Assembly (NCBI RefSeq): GCF_946478835.1
Contig: NZ_CAMLDV010000002.1
Span: 1-64,000 of the forward strand
Reading direction: 5' to 3'
DNA: 64,000 nucleotides
DNA from: an uncultured Bdellovibrio sp.
GTDB taxonomy: Bacteria > Bdellovibrionota > Bdellovibrionia > Bdellovibrionales > Bdellovibrionaceae
This document shows positions 26,707 to 35,215 of this stretch, one piece after another (position 1 is the first letter of the stretch; each line of letters starts with the position of its first letter). A model generated the notes under the pieces. It saw only the letters and a list, made by a program, of their open reading frames with translations. It had not been told where the DNA came from and searched no databases. The position numbers were made by a program, and so were the translations under genes.

Positions 26707-28686
26707 TTATTTTAAAATGACGGTGACTTCTTTGCTCTCGGGAAGTGGAGAGCCGACATTCGGAGAGACTTCATTGACTGTGCCCTGACCGACGAATTTC
26801 ACTTTGATGTCTTGACCGTTGATACGACGAAGAACTTCACGTGTTGTCATATTCATAAAGTTAGGAACCGTTTCCCCTGTGGCAACCTCTGTGACCTTAT
26901 CAAGCTCTGCCGCCGTTAAAACTTCCTTCGGTTGAACTTTTGGAGAAGGCTTTGTTTCCGCTGCGATCTTACGAACTTTCGGATTCACAGTTGATTCCTC
27001 CGCCATCGGAAGAGGCGCGATACCTTCTTTGCGAACGGCGTAAGAAGCCATGCGCGAGAATAGCGGCGCCGCCACCGTCGCACCATAATAAGCTTTTCTT
27101 GGAGAATCCACTGCGATGTAAATTACAAACTTTGGATCGTTCGCTGGAATAAAGCCACCGAAGCTAGAAACGTAGGCACCTTTAAGATAACCACGTCCAT
27201 TCGGATTTACTTTTTGCGCCGTTCCTGTTTTACCACCGACCATGAAACCATCAACACGCGCATTTCCACCGGTTCCGCCTTTTGTTGTCACACCCACAAG
27301 CATTGCACGCATTTGCGCTGCCTGCTCCGGAGTCAACACACGACGAATCGGCTTCACAGGAGTTTCAGTTAAAATTCCTGTCTCTGCATCACGGACAGAT
27401 TGAACGATGTAAGGCGTATTTAAAACGCCCCCGTTCGCAATCGCTGCAAAAGCATTGGCCATTTGCAAAGGCGTGACAGAGATACCGTGACCAAAAGAAA
27501 TATTACTTAACAAGTGCTGACGCCAAGGAAGAGCCTGCACCATGCCGCGCGCTTCACCCGGAAGATCTGCACCCAGTCTTTGACCAAAACCAAAATCCAA
27601 AAGACCTTGACGAAGACGATCCGCTCCCATTTTGAAAGCGATCTTCGTTGTTCCGACGTTCGAAGACACCGCGAGGATTTCTGAAACTGTCAGGTCTTCA
27701 AATTTTTCTTTGGTCTCAGCTTCTCTGATAATACGGTCGCCGACTTTGAAGCTTCCTTTTTCACAATAAAACTTTGTATTGGGTTGCACCAAAGAATCGC
27801 GAAGTGCTGAGGCAATCACAAAAGTTTTCATTGTCGAACCTGGCTCAAAAGCATCCGTCACGATTTTATTGCGACGATGTTCCGCCTGTGCTTTGCCTGC
27901 TTTATTCACATCAAACGTCGGAGCTGAAGCCAGCGCCAAAATCGCCGATGTTTTCGCATCCAAAATAACACCGACCGCATGATCGGCTTCAAAAGTGGAA
28001 ACCGCGTTGGCAAGTTCACTTTCAAGACGGTACTGAAGCTCTGAATCCACTGTCAGGCGAAGTTCATTCCCCTCTGGATTTTCAATAAACATAAGACCAT
28101 CGTTGATAAGAGGTCTTCCGCGCGCATCACGTTTTACAGAAACTTTCTTTTGATTGCCTGCAAGAATTTGATTGTAACCAAGCTCCAAGCCTTCAAGCCC
28201 TTGACCTTCACTGCCTAAGAATCCCAAAGTTTGCGCGAGCAAAGTTTCGTTCGGATAAACACGGCGCCACTCTTCAACAAAAGAAAGACCGCGCATCTCC
28301 CATGATTTGATTTCATCGGCTTTATCTTGTTCCAGCATTCTTTGAATCCACACAAAACGACGGCTGCCGTCTTTGATTTTCGCATAAACGGATTCATAAG
28401 ACTGATTTAAAACTTTTGATAATTTTTTTGCCGCGAGTTTTCTATTTTCTAAAATTTTTGGATCGGCATACAAAGAGTACGCGGTTGTCGACATAGCGAG
28501 ATCACGACCATTGCTGTCAACAATCGCTCCCCGGCGGGCTTGCAATGTCACTTTGGTTTGAAACTGACGATTCTGCAAAGAGTTCAAACGATCATTCGGC
28601 AAGAACTGCAAATAACCGGCACGCAAGATCAGCATCGACCACAGAGTTAAGATACCTACAAAAATAACAACAATACGTGATTTCAA
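26707..28686 (-). CDS. ftsI: Class B penicillin-binding protein with C-terminal PASTA domain
   Basis: Divisome transpeptidase. 659 residues. Single N-terminal membrane helix, RRGAIVDSNGRDLA pedestal motif near 55, and ATP-free transpeptidase motifs: S-T-M-K in FEPGSTMKTFV near 290, S-S-N in VSSNVGTTKIA near 345, and K-T-G-T in GGKTGTAQK near 490. The tail TVPNFMNMTTREVLRRINGQ...VGSPLPESKEVTVILK is one PASTA domain, as in FtsI/SpoVD-type proteins. Its start is immediately downstream of the ftsL stop, so rsmH-ftsL-ftsI form an operon. Confidence 0.93.
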   Translation of the reverse strand: MKSRIVVIFVGILTLWSMLILRAGYLQFLPNDRLNSLQNRQFQTKVTLQARRGAIVDSNGRDLAMSTTAYSLYADPKILENRKLAAKKLSKVLNQSYESVYAKIKDGSRRFVWIQRMLEQDKADEIKSWEMRGLSFVEEWRRVYPNETLLAQTLGFLGSEGQGLEGLELGYNQILAGNQKKVSVKRDARGRPLINDGLMFIENPEGNELRLTVDSELQYRLESELANAVSTFEADHAVGVILDAKTSAILALASAPTFDVNKAGKAQAEHRRNKIVTDAFEPGSTMKTFVIASALRDSLVQPNTKFYCEKGSFKVGDRIIREAETKEKFEDLTVSEILAVSSNVGTTKIAFKMGADRLRQGLLDFGFGQRLGADLPGEARGMVQALPWRQHLLSNISFGHGISVTPLQMANAFAAIANGGVLNTPYIVQSVRDAETGILTETPVKPIRRVLTPEQAAQMRAMLVGVTTKGGTGGNARVDGFMVGGKTGTAQKVNPNGRGYLKGAYVSSFGGFIPANDPKFVIYIAVDSPRKAYYGATVAAPLFSRMASYAVRKEGIAPLPMAEESTVNPKVRKIAAETKPSPKVQPKEVLTAAELDKVTEVATGETVPNFMNMTTREVLRRINGQDIKVKFVGQGTVNEVSPNVGSPLPESKEVTVILK

Positions 28687-29022
28687 TTACAGATCCTTTT
28701 TCGCGATACCTTTGTTCACAACTTTATCCACTTCTTCTGAAAGGGCTCCGCTCAGATGAATGATCTGATTGGCCTGAACCTTTTTAAGAGTGAATTTTTG
28801 TTGAGCGACGCTGTCGAGCAACTGCGGACGCGTGATCTTCGCCAGAGCGATTTCTTTCACACGTTTTTCTTCCCACACTTTTTTATGTTCGCGAGTGAGT
28901 TTAAGAACGCTGTAACCCATGCGGCGTTCTTCCATCTGCAAGAAGACGATGGAAAACAAAGTTGCGATAATTAAAAGAATACTGAAAAAAGGATTTAACT
29001 GCCTAAAGTTTTCCGAGCTCAT
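28687..29022 (-). CDS. ftsL: FtsL-like divisome protein
   Basis: About 111 residues from the ATG at 29022, which has AGGAG eight bases upstream. Topology is a short cytoplasmic tail, one membrane helix (FFSILLIIATLFSIVFLQM) and a charged helical, coiled-coil-like periplasmic part. Sequence similarity in FtsL is weak, but position between rsmH and ftsI and the topology identify it. The start lies inside the last codons of rsmH. Confidence 0.82.
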   Translation of the reverse strand: MSSENFRQLNPFFSILLIIATLFSIVFLQMEERRMGYSVLKLTREHKKVWEEKRVKEIALAKITRPQLLDSVAQQKFTLKKVQANQIIHLSGALSEEVDKVVNKGIAKKDL

Positions 29023-29989
29023 CCTGAGCACTCCTCTCGAAGATTCTTAGCTTCGCTGAACGCGAGCGAGAATTTCTGTCACACTCTTCCTGAGTGGGAA
29101 CAATTACTTTTTTATTCACAGCTCTTCCAAGATTCTCCGAACCTTTGAAGATGTTTTTCACGATACGGTCTTCCAGCGAATGAAACGAGATCACAGCCAA
29201 ACGACCGCCGGGATTCAAAGCGTTGATCATCGCAGGGATCGCCTGCTCAACCACTTCCAGCTCTGAGTTCACCGCCAATCGCAAAGCCATAAAATATTTC
29301 GTCGCGGGATGAAAGCCTTTGATTTGCCATCCGTCCACGCGCTCAATAAGACCCGCAAGTTGTTTCGTTGATTGAAATGCTTTTTCTTTACGATCATGAA
29401 CGATCGCGCGCACGACACGAGCCGGGCGATGGACTTCGCCGTACTCTTTGAAGATTCGAATGAGTTCTTCCTCAGAAGCCGTATTAATTAGCATCTCAGC
29501 CGTCAATCCTTGTTGCTGATTCATTCGCATATCTAAGGGGCCATCGTGATAAAAACTAAAGCCTCGGTCCGCCTGGTCCAACTGCGGCGAACTCACACCT
29601 AGATCTAAGAGCATCATATCAAAGTTTTTTAGATTATGTTCTGAAAACTGCGAGAAATTTCCATGTATTACGTTTAACTGGCCCTTCTCGACATCAGTCT
29701 GGAATTTTGTTTTTGCGTGATCGATGGCAGCTAGATCTTGGTCCATGACCGTGGCCTTCATCTGGGGGATCACATATCTCATCGCGGAGTAGTGACCACC
29801 ACGCCCAAAAGTTCCATCAAAATAGGTTGCATTTTCCTTTTGTCGATAGGGATAAAACGCGGCGAGCACTTCTTGAAGCAAAACAGGATAATGTTCAGGC
29901 GAAAACTCGAAAGGAAGCTCGACCTTGGGCGGGATAAAATCTTCGACAATTTCAATTCTCTCACCTGATTTCGGTTTGTACTTCTTCAT
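29003..29989 (-). CDS. rsmH: 16S rRNA (cytosine-1402-N4) methyltransferase
   Basis: SAM-dependent rRNA methyltransferase (MraW). I choose the ATG at 29989 with GAGG upstream (328 residues); the frame runs to 30112 but that would overlap the divergent gene's start. Motifs: HYPVLLQEVLAAF, DGTFGRGGHYSAM (SAM loop) near 52, DQDLAAIDHAK, DLGVSSPQLDQADRGFSFYHDGPLDMRM, FKEYGEVHRPARVVRAI and the C-terminal ISFHSLEDRIVKNIF. First gene of this dcw segment. No mraZ is seen; the upstream gene is divergent. Confidence 0.95.
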   Translation of the reverse strand: MKKYKPKSGERIEIVEDFIPPKVELPFEFSPEHYPVLLQEVLAAFYPYRQKENATYFDGTFGRGGHYSAMRYVIPQMKATVMDQDLAAIDHAKTKFQTDVEKGQLNVIHGNFSQFSEHNLKNFDMMLLDLGVSSPQLDQADRGFSFYHDGPLDMRMNQQQGLTAEMLINTASEEELIRIFKEYGEVHRPARVVRAIVHDRKEKAFQSTKQLAGLIERVDGWQIKGFHPATKYFMALRLAVNSELEVVEQAIPAMINALNPGGRLAVISFHSLEDRIVKNIFKGSENLGRAVNKKVIVPTQEECDRNSRSRSAKLRIFERSAQDELGKL

Positions 29990-30101
29990 TTCTATCCTCA
30001 CCCGCGGATTCACAGTATGAATTATTCTATTGAGCGTCAAGTCGCTTTGCCTTAACCTATTTCTAAGGCTTTTTCGAATATTTAAAAGGATTTGAATTTC
30101 G

Positions 30102-31145
30102 ATGTTAATCAACTGTCCACGTTGTGGGTTTCAACAACCTAAAGACAAATACTGCGCGCAGTGTGGCGTTGACATGGAAAACTTCAAACCTGCCACTCCA
30201 CCTGCTTGGAAACGAATCGTCGGCAACCCGCTAGTTCAGCTTTCTGTTTTAGTTATTGTCGCTGGCGGCGTCGGAATCACGCTTTATCAAAAAGGCCAAC
30301 AAAATCTTGAGCGTCGCGTAAGCTACCTTAAATCCACGGTGCAAATTAATTCGACCAATAACTCAGCCCTGGCAGATATTGCGGAATCTGCACCTGCAGA
30401 AGAAACGCCGACGGCGGATCAAGCTTCACAAACACCCGAGCCTCCTCAAGACGGAGCCGACGGTGTTGTGACGGCTTACAAAGTAGCGGCTCCGAATGTG
30501 GCTCCCACAGCGGGACCGTCCCCGACATCAGCGGCACTTGACGATAAAAACAAAGACACAAGATCTTTGGCAAAAACCGGAAGCCCGCATTTGGTGGTTT
30601 ATTATGCGGAAGTTTCGCGTGGAAGTTTGAACGGTCTTTATGCTGCCAGCCGCAGCACGGGTCAGTTCATGAATTTTAACGATTACTCAGCGGGCATTGT
30701 TCCGAGCATTCGCCGTTCCTTATCAGCAGCGCAAACAAAAATTCTTCATAAAGAAGACCGTCCTTTGGATAATTCAAAAACACTGCAATGGTCTTACGGT
30801 TTGAAAGATCGCAGAGACCCTTCGGTGGAAATTGGCCTGACGACTTTCTTTGAACTTAGCGAGATGGACAATAACAACTTGCGCGGCAATTTAGAAATCC
30901 AAAGAACCTGGAAAGAGCCTTCGGCTTCAGGAACTTTAGAGATTCAAAGAAAATCCTTCCCCGCGATTTTTGAAATCGGCGGAGACACGGGATTTTTCAT
31001 GGCCGGCGTTTTGCCTCCGCAATCAAATTTGGAAAATGAAGACGAACTCACCGCTATTGATGTTTTTAAGATCTTACGCTCTCCTCAATTCAGATCTGGA
31101 GACAGCGAGCTTGTGATCTTTGTCGAATTCGAAAAAGGCAACTAA
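30102..31145 (+). CDS. Zinc-ribbon membrane protein of unknown function
   Basis: 347 residues, not recognised. N-terminal zinc ribbon has CPRC (residues 5-8) and CAQC (18-21), then one membrane helix near 47-65 (VQLSVLVIVAGGVGITLY), a Pro/Ala/Thr-rich linker to ~150, and a C-terminal domain beginning HLVVYYAEVSRGSLNGLYAAS. The zinc ribbon should face the cytoplasm and the C-terminal domain the periplasm. An AAGGA ribosome site precedes the ATG. Next to rsmH in opposite direction, and upstream of two phosphoribosyltransferase genes. Confidence 0.65.
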   Translation: MLINCPRCGFQQPKDKYCAQCGVDMENFKPATPPAWKRIVGNPLVQLSVLVIVAGGVGITLYQKGQQNLERRVSYLKSTVQINSTNNSALADIAESAPAEETPTADQASQTPEPPQDGADGVVTAYKVAAPNVAPTAGPSPTSAALDDKNKDTRSLAKTGSPHLVVYYAEVSRGSLNGLYAASRSTGQFMNFNDYSAGIVPSIRRSLSAAQTKILHKEDRPLDNSKTLQWSYGLKDRRDPSVEIGLTTFFELSEMDNNNLRGNLEIQRTWKEPSASGTLEIQRKSFPAIFEIGGDTGFFMAGVLPPQSNLENEDELTAIDVFKILRSPQFRSGDSELVIFVEFEKGN

Positions 31146-31166
31146 GACATAACCAAAGGTATTCCC

Positions 31167-31955
31167 ATGGCATTTCAACAAGAGTTGAGTCACCTCTATG
31201 GGCCTCAAGTGCACATCATTGATAATCCGTTTTTAAGCGGGCTTTTAGCGCGCTTGTGCTCCCCGGGTTGTTATCAACCCGAAATCAATCGCATCGTGGA
31301 AGTTCTTTACACGCATTTGATTTCGGTCACCGTGAATAATGAATTTGATATTGAGCACTTTGAAGAACCCACTCGTATGACCGAGCTTCATCCCGATAAG
31401 AAACTTAAAGGCAAGCGCATTGCTTCTCATCAAAAAGCCGTGAGCATTAATCTTGCGCGTGCCGGGACTTATCCCAGTCATATTTGTTATAACTTTTTAC
31501 ACTTTGCCCTGCCCGCTCAGAACGTTCGCCAAGATCATATTTTTGCGGCCCGCGTGACGAACAACAAAGACATGGTCACAGGAGCTGAGTTCGGCGGAAT
31601 GAAAATCGGGGGCGACGTACAAGGGGCTCATGTGATTTTTCCGGACCCTATGGGGGCCACGGGGAACACGATGGTGACCGCCGTTTCCCACTATAAGACG
31701 CATATTCAGGGGCCTGCTAAGAAATTTATCGCCTTAAACCTCATCGTCACCCCCGAGTATTTGAAGAATGTTCTCACTGTGCACCCTGACGTCGTGATCT
31801 ATGCCTTAAGACTTGACCGAGGCCTATCGCCTCAGGCAGTTTTAGATGCAACTCCGGGCCAATATTGGGATCAAGAACGCGGTTTGAACGACAAACACTA
31901 TATCGTTCCAGGCGGCGGTGGTTTCGGTGAAATTATGAACAACTCTTTTGTGTAG
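31167..31955 (+). CDS. Uracil phosphoribosyltransferase-like protein
   Basis: 262 residues. FPDPMGATGNTMVTAVSHY near 155 corresponds to the PRPP loop of UPRT (DPMLATGGS), and the end KHYIVPGGGGFGEIMNNSF resembles the uracil-binding YIVPGLGDAGDR segment. The protein is longer than bacterial Upp (about 208 residues) and the N-terminal ~55 residues differ, so activity on uracil is likely but not certain. 21 bases after the zinc-ribbon gene and followed by hpt: a nucleobase-salvage pair, which would suit a predator living on host nucleotides. Confidence 0.75.
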   Translation: MAFQQELSHLYGPQVHIIDNPFLSGLLARLCSPGCYQPEINRIVEVLYTHLISVTVNNEFDIEHFEEPTRMTELHPDKKLKGKRIASHQKAVSINLARAGTYPSHICYNFLHFALPAQNVRQDHIFAARVTNNKDMVTGAEFGGMKIGGDVQGAHVIFPDPMGATGNTMVTAVSHYKTHIQGPAKKFIALNLIVTPEYLKNVLTVHPDVVIYALRLDRGLSPQAVLDATPGQYWDQERGLNDKHYIVPGGGGFGEIMNNSFV

Positions 31956-31971
31956 AGATGGAGACGTTACT

Positions 31972-32502
31972 ATGACAAATCTTTCACTTAAACCCTACAT
32001 CACTGAAGAAAAAATTCAGCAAAAGGTTAAAGAGTTGGGCGCGACTCTTTCAAAGAAATTCAAAAACGAAAAAGTCGTTGCGGTATGCGTGCTGAAAGGC
32101 TCGTTCATGTTCTACTCTGATTTGATCCGCAACATCGACGCCGACATCACTTGCGAATTCTTCGGCGTTTCTTCTTACCACGGCGGAACTTCTTCTTCTG
32201 GTGAAGTGAAAGTGACTTTGGATTTGGCAAGCCCGGTTGAAGGTTGCCACGTTATTCTTGTTGAAGACATCGTAGATACGGGTCTTACAATGAACTACCT
32301 AAAAAACTCTATCTTGTCTCGTAAACCTAAAAGCCTCACGACAATCGCTTTGCTTGAAAAACCAGACGCTTTGAAAGTGAAATGCGATCTTGATCACGTG
32401 GGTTTCAAAATCCAAAACGAATTCGTTGTGGGTTACGGCTTGGATTACCAAGGCTACTACAGAAATCTTCCTTACATCGCGCAAGTTCAGAACTTCCAAT
32501 AG
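31972..32502 (+). CDS. hpt: Hypoxanthine phosphoribosyltransferase
   Basis: Purine salvage enzyme making IMP or GMP from hypoxanthine or guanine and PRPP. Start at 31972 (MTNLSLKPYITEE), with GGAG nine bases upstream, gives 176 residues. Motifs: VAVCVLKGSFMFYSDLIRNI near 40, SSYHGGTSSSGEVKV, PRPP loop VILVEDIVDTGLTMNYL near 100, and the C-terminal VGYGLDYQGYYRNLPYIA. Followed by a strong terminator. Confidence 0.95.
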   Translation: MTNLSLKPYITEEKIQQKVKELGATLSKKFKNEKVVAVCVLKGSFMFYSDLIRNIDADITCEFFGVSSYHGGTSSSGEVKVTLDLASPVEGCHVILVEDIVDTGLTMNYLKNSILSRKPKSLTTIALLEKPDALKVKCDLDHVGFKIQNEFVVGYGLDYQGYYRNLPYIAQVQNFQ

Positions 32503-32523
32503 TTTGATCGCAAATGAAGATGT

Positions 32524-32560
32524 AAAAAGGGAGCCAATGAAGCTCCCTTTTTTATTTTTA
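32524..32560. terminator. Bidirectional terminator between hpt and GDT1-like gene
   Basis: AAAAAGGGAGC and GCTCCCTTTTT arms (32524-32534 and 32542-32552) around CAATGAA. It is followed by more T on the plus strand and by T5 on the minus strand, so it can serve both convergent genes. Confidence 0.85.
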
Positions 32561-33109
32561 ACGCATCAAAATTCCTACGCCGAAAATCATATAGAGCAAA
32601 GAAGATCCGTAGTTGATCCACTTCATGGGAATCTTCTGTGTGAGTCTTTCCCCAAACACAACGGCGAGTCCATCAGAGAATAACATTCCTAAAGTCGTTC
32701 CCATCGTCACTAGAGTGAGGTTTTGATATTTTGCCGCCAAGGCCACCGTTGAAAGCTGCGTTTTATCTCCGATCTCGGCAAAGAAAAATAGAACCGTCGT
32801 TGTCCAAAAAGCTCCCCAGCGCATATTGTCTGGATTGGAATCATCCTTATCAGGAATTAAGATCCACAAAGCAAAACCAAAGAAGGTGATCGCTAAAGCC
32901 CAATCCAAATAGTGTGAAGGTACCTGTGAGGAAATCCACTGCCCGAGCCACGCTGCGAGCGCATGATTAAGAATGGTCGCAGCTAATATGCCGCCCATCA
33001 CGTGCCACGGTTTTTTAAACTTCACGGCTAAAACCAAAGCTAAAAGTTGCGTTTTATCGCCCATCTCTGTGGCTGCGACTAACAAAAAAGAATTTAAAAT
33101 TGCTTCCAT
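32558..33109 (-). CDS. GDT1/UPF0016-family cation (Mn) exporter
   Basis: 183-residue membrane protein with six hydrophobic helices and the family's duplicated motif: VAATEMGDKTQLLALVLA near residue 11 and FFAEIGDKTQLSTVALA near 110 (E-x-G-D-K-[TS]). Members move Mn2+ or Ca2+; bacterial MneA-type members export manganese. The 5' region carries a yybP-ykoY riboswitch, which directly supports manganese control and makes Mn2+ export the best call. Confidence 0.88.
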   Translation of the reverse strand: MEAILNSFLLVAATEMGDKTQLLALVLAVKFKKPWHVMGGILAATILNHALAAWLGQWISSQVPSHYLDWALAITFFGFALWILIPDKDDSNPDNMRWGAFWTTTVLFFFAEIGDKTQLSTVALAAKYQNLTLVTMGTTLGMLFSDGLAVVFGERLTQKIPMKWINYGSSLLYMIFGVGILMR

Positions 33110-33144
33110 TCGGGAGCCCTCACTTTGAAAAAACCGTGGGACTC

Positions 33145-33200
33145 AAAAAGAAAACGAGACCACACGGTGTTTGTTGTTAAAAACACGCGTGTTAGTCTCG
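33145..33200 (-). terminator. Riboswitch expression-platform terminator
   Basis: Minus-strand hairpin CGAGAC...ACACG.GTGTTT pairing with AAACAC.GTGT...GTCTCG, followed by TTTTCTTTTT. Its 5' arm CGAGAC is also the 3' part of the aptamer's closing stem, so ligand binding should prevent the terminator from forming. Confidence 0.75.
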
Positions 33201-33295
33201 TCAACAAGGGGGACCTTGCACTTAAACCGGAGCTCATCACTCAGTATGTCGGCTTAAGTCAATTTGGAGAAATTGCGACTACTCCCTAACTTGCC
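33195..33295 (-). ncRNA. yybP-ykoY manganese riboswitch
   Basis: On the minus strand the leader of the GDT1-like gene has the conserved yybP-ykoY elements in order: TTAGGGAGTAG (33279-33289), GCCGACATACTG (33241-33252), TGCAAGGTC...CCTTG (33205-33222) and GACGAGAC (33195-33202). The RNA class senses Mn2+ and commonly controls UPF0016 and mntP exporters. The identification rests on motif matching by eye. Confidence 0.82.
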
Positions 33296-33303
33296 CTGAG
33301 AAA

Positions 33304-33333
33304 TAAACAGTTCTGGCGGGCGAGTCAATAACT
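33304..33333 (-). promoter_or_regulatory. Candidate promoter of the manganese leader
   Basis: On the minus strand TTGACT is followed after 17 bases by TATTTC. Lies immediately upstream of the aptamer. The -10 match is weak. Confidence 0.35.
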
Positions 33334-33457
33334 CCTCCGTGAAAAGCGCTGCAAAATGGTAAATCGGCCATTTTTTCATTGTCTTAACGAGGAATTTTCT
33401 GTTTTATGCGGCCTCAAGAGTTCCCCATCAAAAATTGTTTATCCTGGAGAGTCGCGA

Positions 33458-34282
33458 ATGTTCCGAGTTTCTTTGTGTACGCTTGTTTTGAGCCTTGGCC
33501 TTCTTGTTAGCAGTTTCGCTCACGCTGCCACTATTTCTGACGACGATATTCATAAAAATGACTTCAAATGGTTCCAATTCAATTTGATGAGAAGCATCGA
33601 TAACAAGATTCCATTCGGAAACCAACAAGATACTTATTTTGAAATGGAATTCGGCGGCCGCTCTGGAGTTTTGGATCTTTACGGTTACCTGGATGTCTTT
33701 GACGTTTTTGATTCTCACTCAGACAGTGACCGTCATGCAGGAGATAATTTCTTTTTCAAACTCGCTCCCCGTTTTTCTTTAGACTACATGACCGGACATG
33801 ATCTATCTGCGGGTCCTATCCAAGAGTGGTATCTTGCGACTCTTTTCAATGTCGGCGACCGAGCGCTTTTTGAACAGTACGTGGGTATCGGAACGGACAT
33901 TCAAGTTCCTTGGTTTGGCAAAGTGGGTGCGAACTTAATGGCCCGCTATGTGCGCGAAAATTTCGGTGCTGCGAATGAAAGAGAATGGGATGGTTACATC
34001 CTTTCGACAAATTGGTTCACGCCATTTTATCATTTCGAAAATAGTTTTATCTCTTATCAAGGTTATCTTGATTACAAGTTCGGGGCGAACAGACTTGCGG
34101 ATTCCAGCAACTATTCTGATACGTCTTTGGAATGGTTCAACGGTCTTTACTGGCACTCCAAACGCTATGCCGCCGGTTATGGTCTCAAACTTTATAAAGA
34201 CATGGCCCTGCTTAAAGACGGTGGTTTTGCTGGCGAGACATCCGGCGTAGGTCACTACTTTTCATTAACGTACAAATTCTAG
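33458..34282 (+). CDS. Tsx/OmpK-like nucleoside channel
   Basis: Outer-membrane channel. Start at 33458 (GGAGAG eight bases upstream) gives 274 residues with a signal peptide ending SFAHA; the frame open from 33356 would hide it. The mature part has the Tsx pattern: FKWFQFNLMRSI, DTYFEMEFGGRSGVLDLYGYLDVFDVFDS near 60, and a C-terminal barrel ending HYFSLTYKF with the terminal Phe used for barrel insertion. E. coli Tsx takes up nucleosides. The next gene, 10 bases downstream, is a periplasmic HAD phosphatase. Confidence 0.8.
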   Translation: MFRVSLCTLVLSLGLLVSSFAHAATISDDDIHKNDFKWFQFNLMRSIDNKIPFGNQQDTYFEMEFGGRSGVLDLYGYLDVFDVFDSHSDSDRHAGDNFFFKLAPRFSLDYMTGHDLSAGPIQEWYLATLFNVGDRALFEQYVGIGTDIQVPWFGKVGANLMARYVRENFGAANEREWDGYILSTNWFTPFYHFENSFISYQGYLDYKFGANRLADSSNYSDTSLEWFNGLYWHSKRYAAGYGLKLYKDMALLKDGGFAGETSGVGHYFSLTYKF

Positions 34283-34292
34283 AGGAGGATTT

Positions 34293-35177
34293 ATGAAGTC
34301 CGTTTTGGTATTTCTTCTCAGTTTCGCGTTCCTGCTTCACTCGGAAGCGTCAGAAAAAGTGCAAATCAAAAGCATGCAAGAAGTCGTGCAGAAAGTGGAA
34401 GAGCTGAAAAAGCAGTATACAGCTCAAGAAATTCTTGTGGTCTTTGATATCGACAACACACTTCTTACAACAGAAAAAGATCTGGGCGGAGACGCTTGGT
34501 TTTCTTGGCAGGAAGAAAAACTCAAAAACAATGACACTCAAGATTTGGTTGCGAAAGATTTCGATGGTCTTTTGCGCGTGCAAAGCTATTTGTATGCTTT
34601 AAGCCAAATGCGCGCACCTGAAACGATGTCGCCAAATATGGTGCGCCTGTTTCAACAACAAGGTCACCCCGTGTTCTTGCTGACATCTCGCGGACCTGAA
34701 TATCAAAACTTCACACAAAGAGAATTAGCGCGTGCGGGATATGACCCTTCATTGACTTCACCGGGTCCTGTCGGTGGCTATGTCAGCCGTTTTCTTCCGA
34801 TTCAAACGGATAAGCCAGCAGAGTCTTGCTTAACTCCGGAAGAACTGACGACGTGGGGAATTAAAGATTCCAAACCCTCTGTCTATGAAGACGGTGTTTT
34901 CTATACAGCCGGTCAACACAAAGGGGCGATGCTTCGCTCGATTCTTTGCAAAACTAAGAAATACTATCCAGTGATTGTTTTTGTCGATGATACAGAAAAA
35001 CACGTCGACCGTGTTTTGAAATCTTATGAGGCTTACAACGTGAACGTGATTTCCATGCGCTACGGAGCGATGGATGCTCAAGTTCAGAATTTTAAAAACT
35101 CAGACAAGCGCGAAGTGATTGAAGATTGGTCTAAGATGAAATCCGTCTTGGAAGATGTTTTCGGTCGTGCGTTCTAA
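34293..35177 (+). CDS. Periplasmic HAD-superfamily phosphatase (DUF2608-like)
   Basis: 294 residues with signal peptide (cleavage near HSEAS). HAD motif I is VVFDIDNTLL near residue 52 (D-x-D-x-T), motif II FLLTSRG near 128, and the late acidic motif IVFVDDTEKHVDRV near 232. This matches the DUF2608 branch of HAD proteins. AGGAGG precedes the start. Operon with the Tsx-like channel suggests extracellular nucleotide dephosphorylation feeding nucleoside uptake; this is inferred from context only. Confidence 0.8.
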   Translation: MKSVLVFLLSFAFLLHSEASEKVQIKSMQEVVQKVEELKKQYTAQEILVVFDIDNTLLTTEKDLGGDAWFSWQEEKLKNNDTQDLVAKDFDGLLRVQSYLYALSQMRAPETMSPNMVRLFQQQGHPVFLLTSRGPEYQNFTQRELARAGYDPSLTSPGPVGGYVSRFLPIQTDKPAESCLTPEELTTWGIKDSKPSVYEDGVFYTAGQHKGAMLRSILCKTKKYYPVIVFVDDTEKHVDRVLKSYEAYNVNVISMRYGAMDAQVQNFKNSDKREVIEDWSKMKSVLEDVFGRAF

Positions 35178-35180
35178 ATA

Positions 35181-35215
35181 AAAAAAAGAGCCCTTTCTAG
35201 GGCTCTTCTCCTTTT
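35181..35215. terminator. Terminator between convergent genes
   Basis: AAGAGCCC/GGGCTCTT stem (35186-35193, 35200-35207) with six-base loop. T7 follows on the minus strand and a C/T-rich run on the plus strand. The minus gene's stop codon lies inside the hairpin. Confidence 0.8.
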
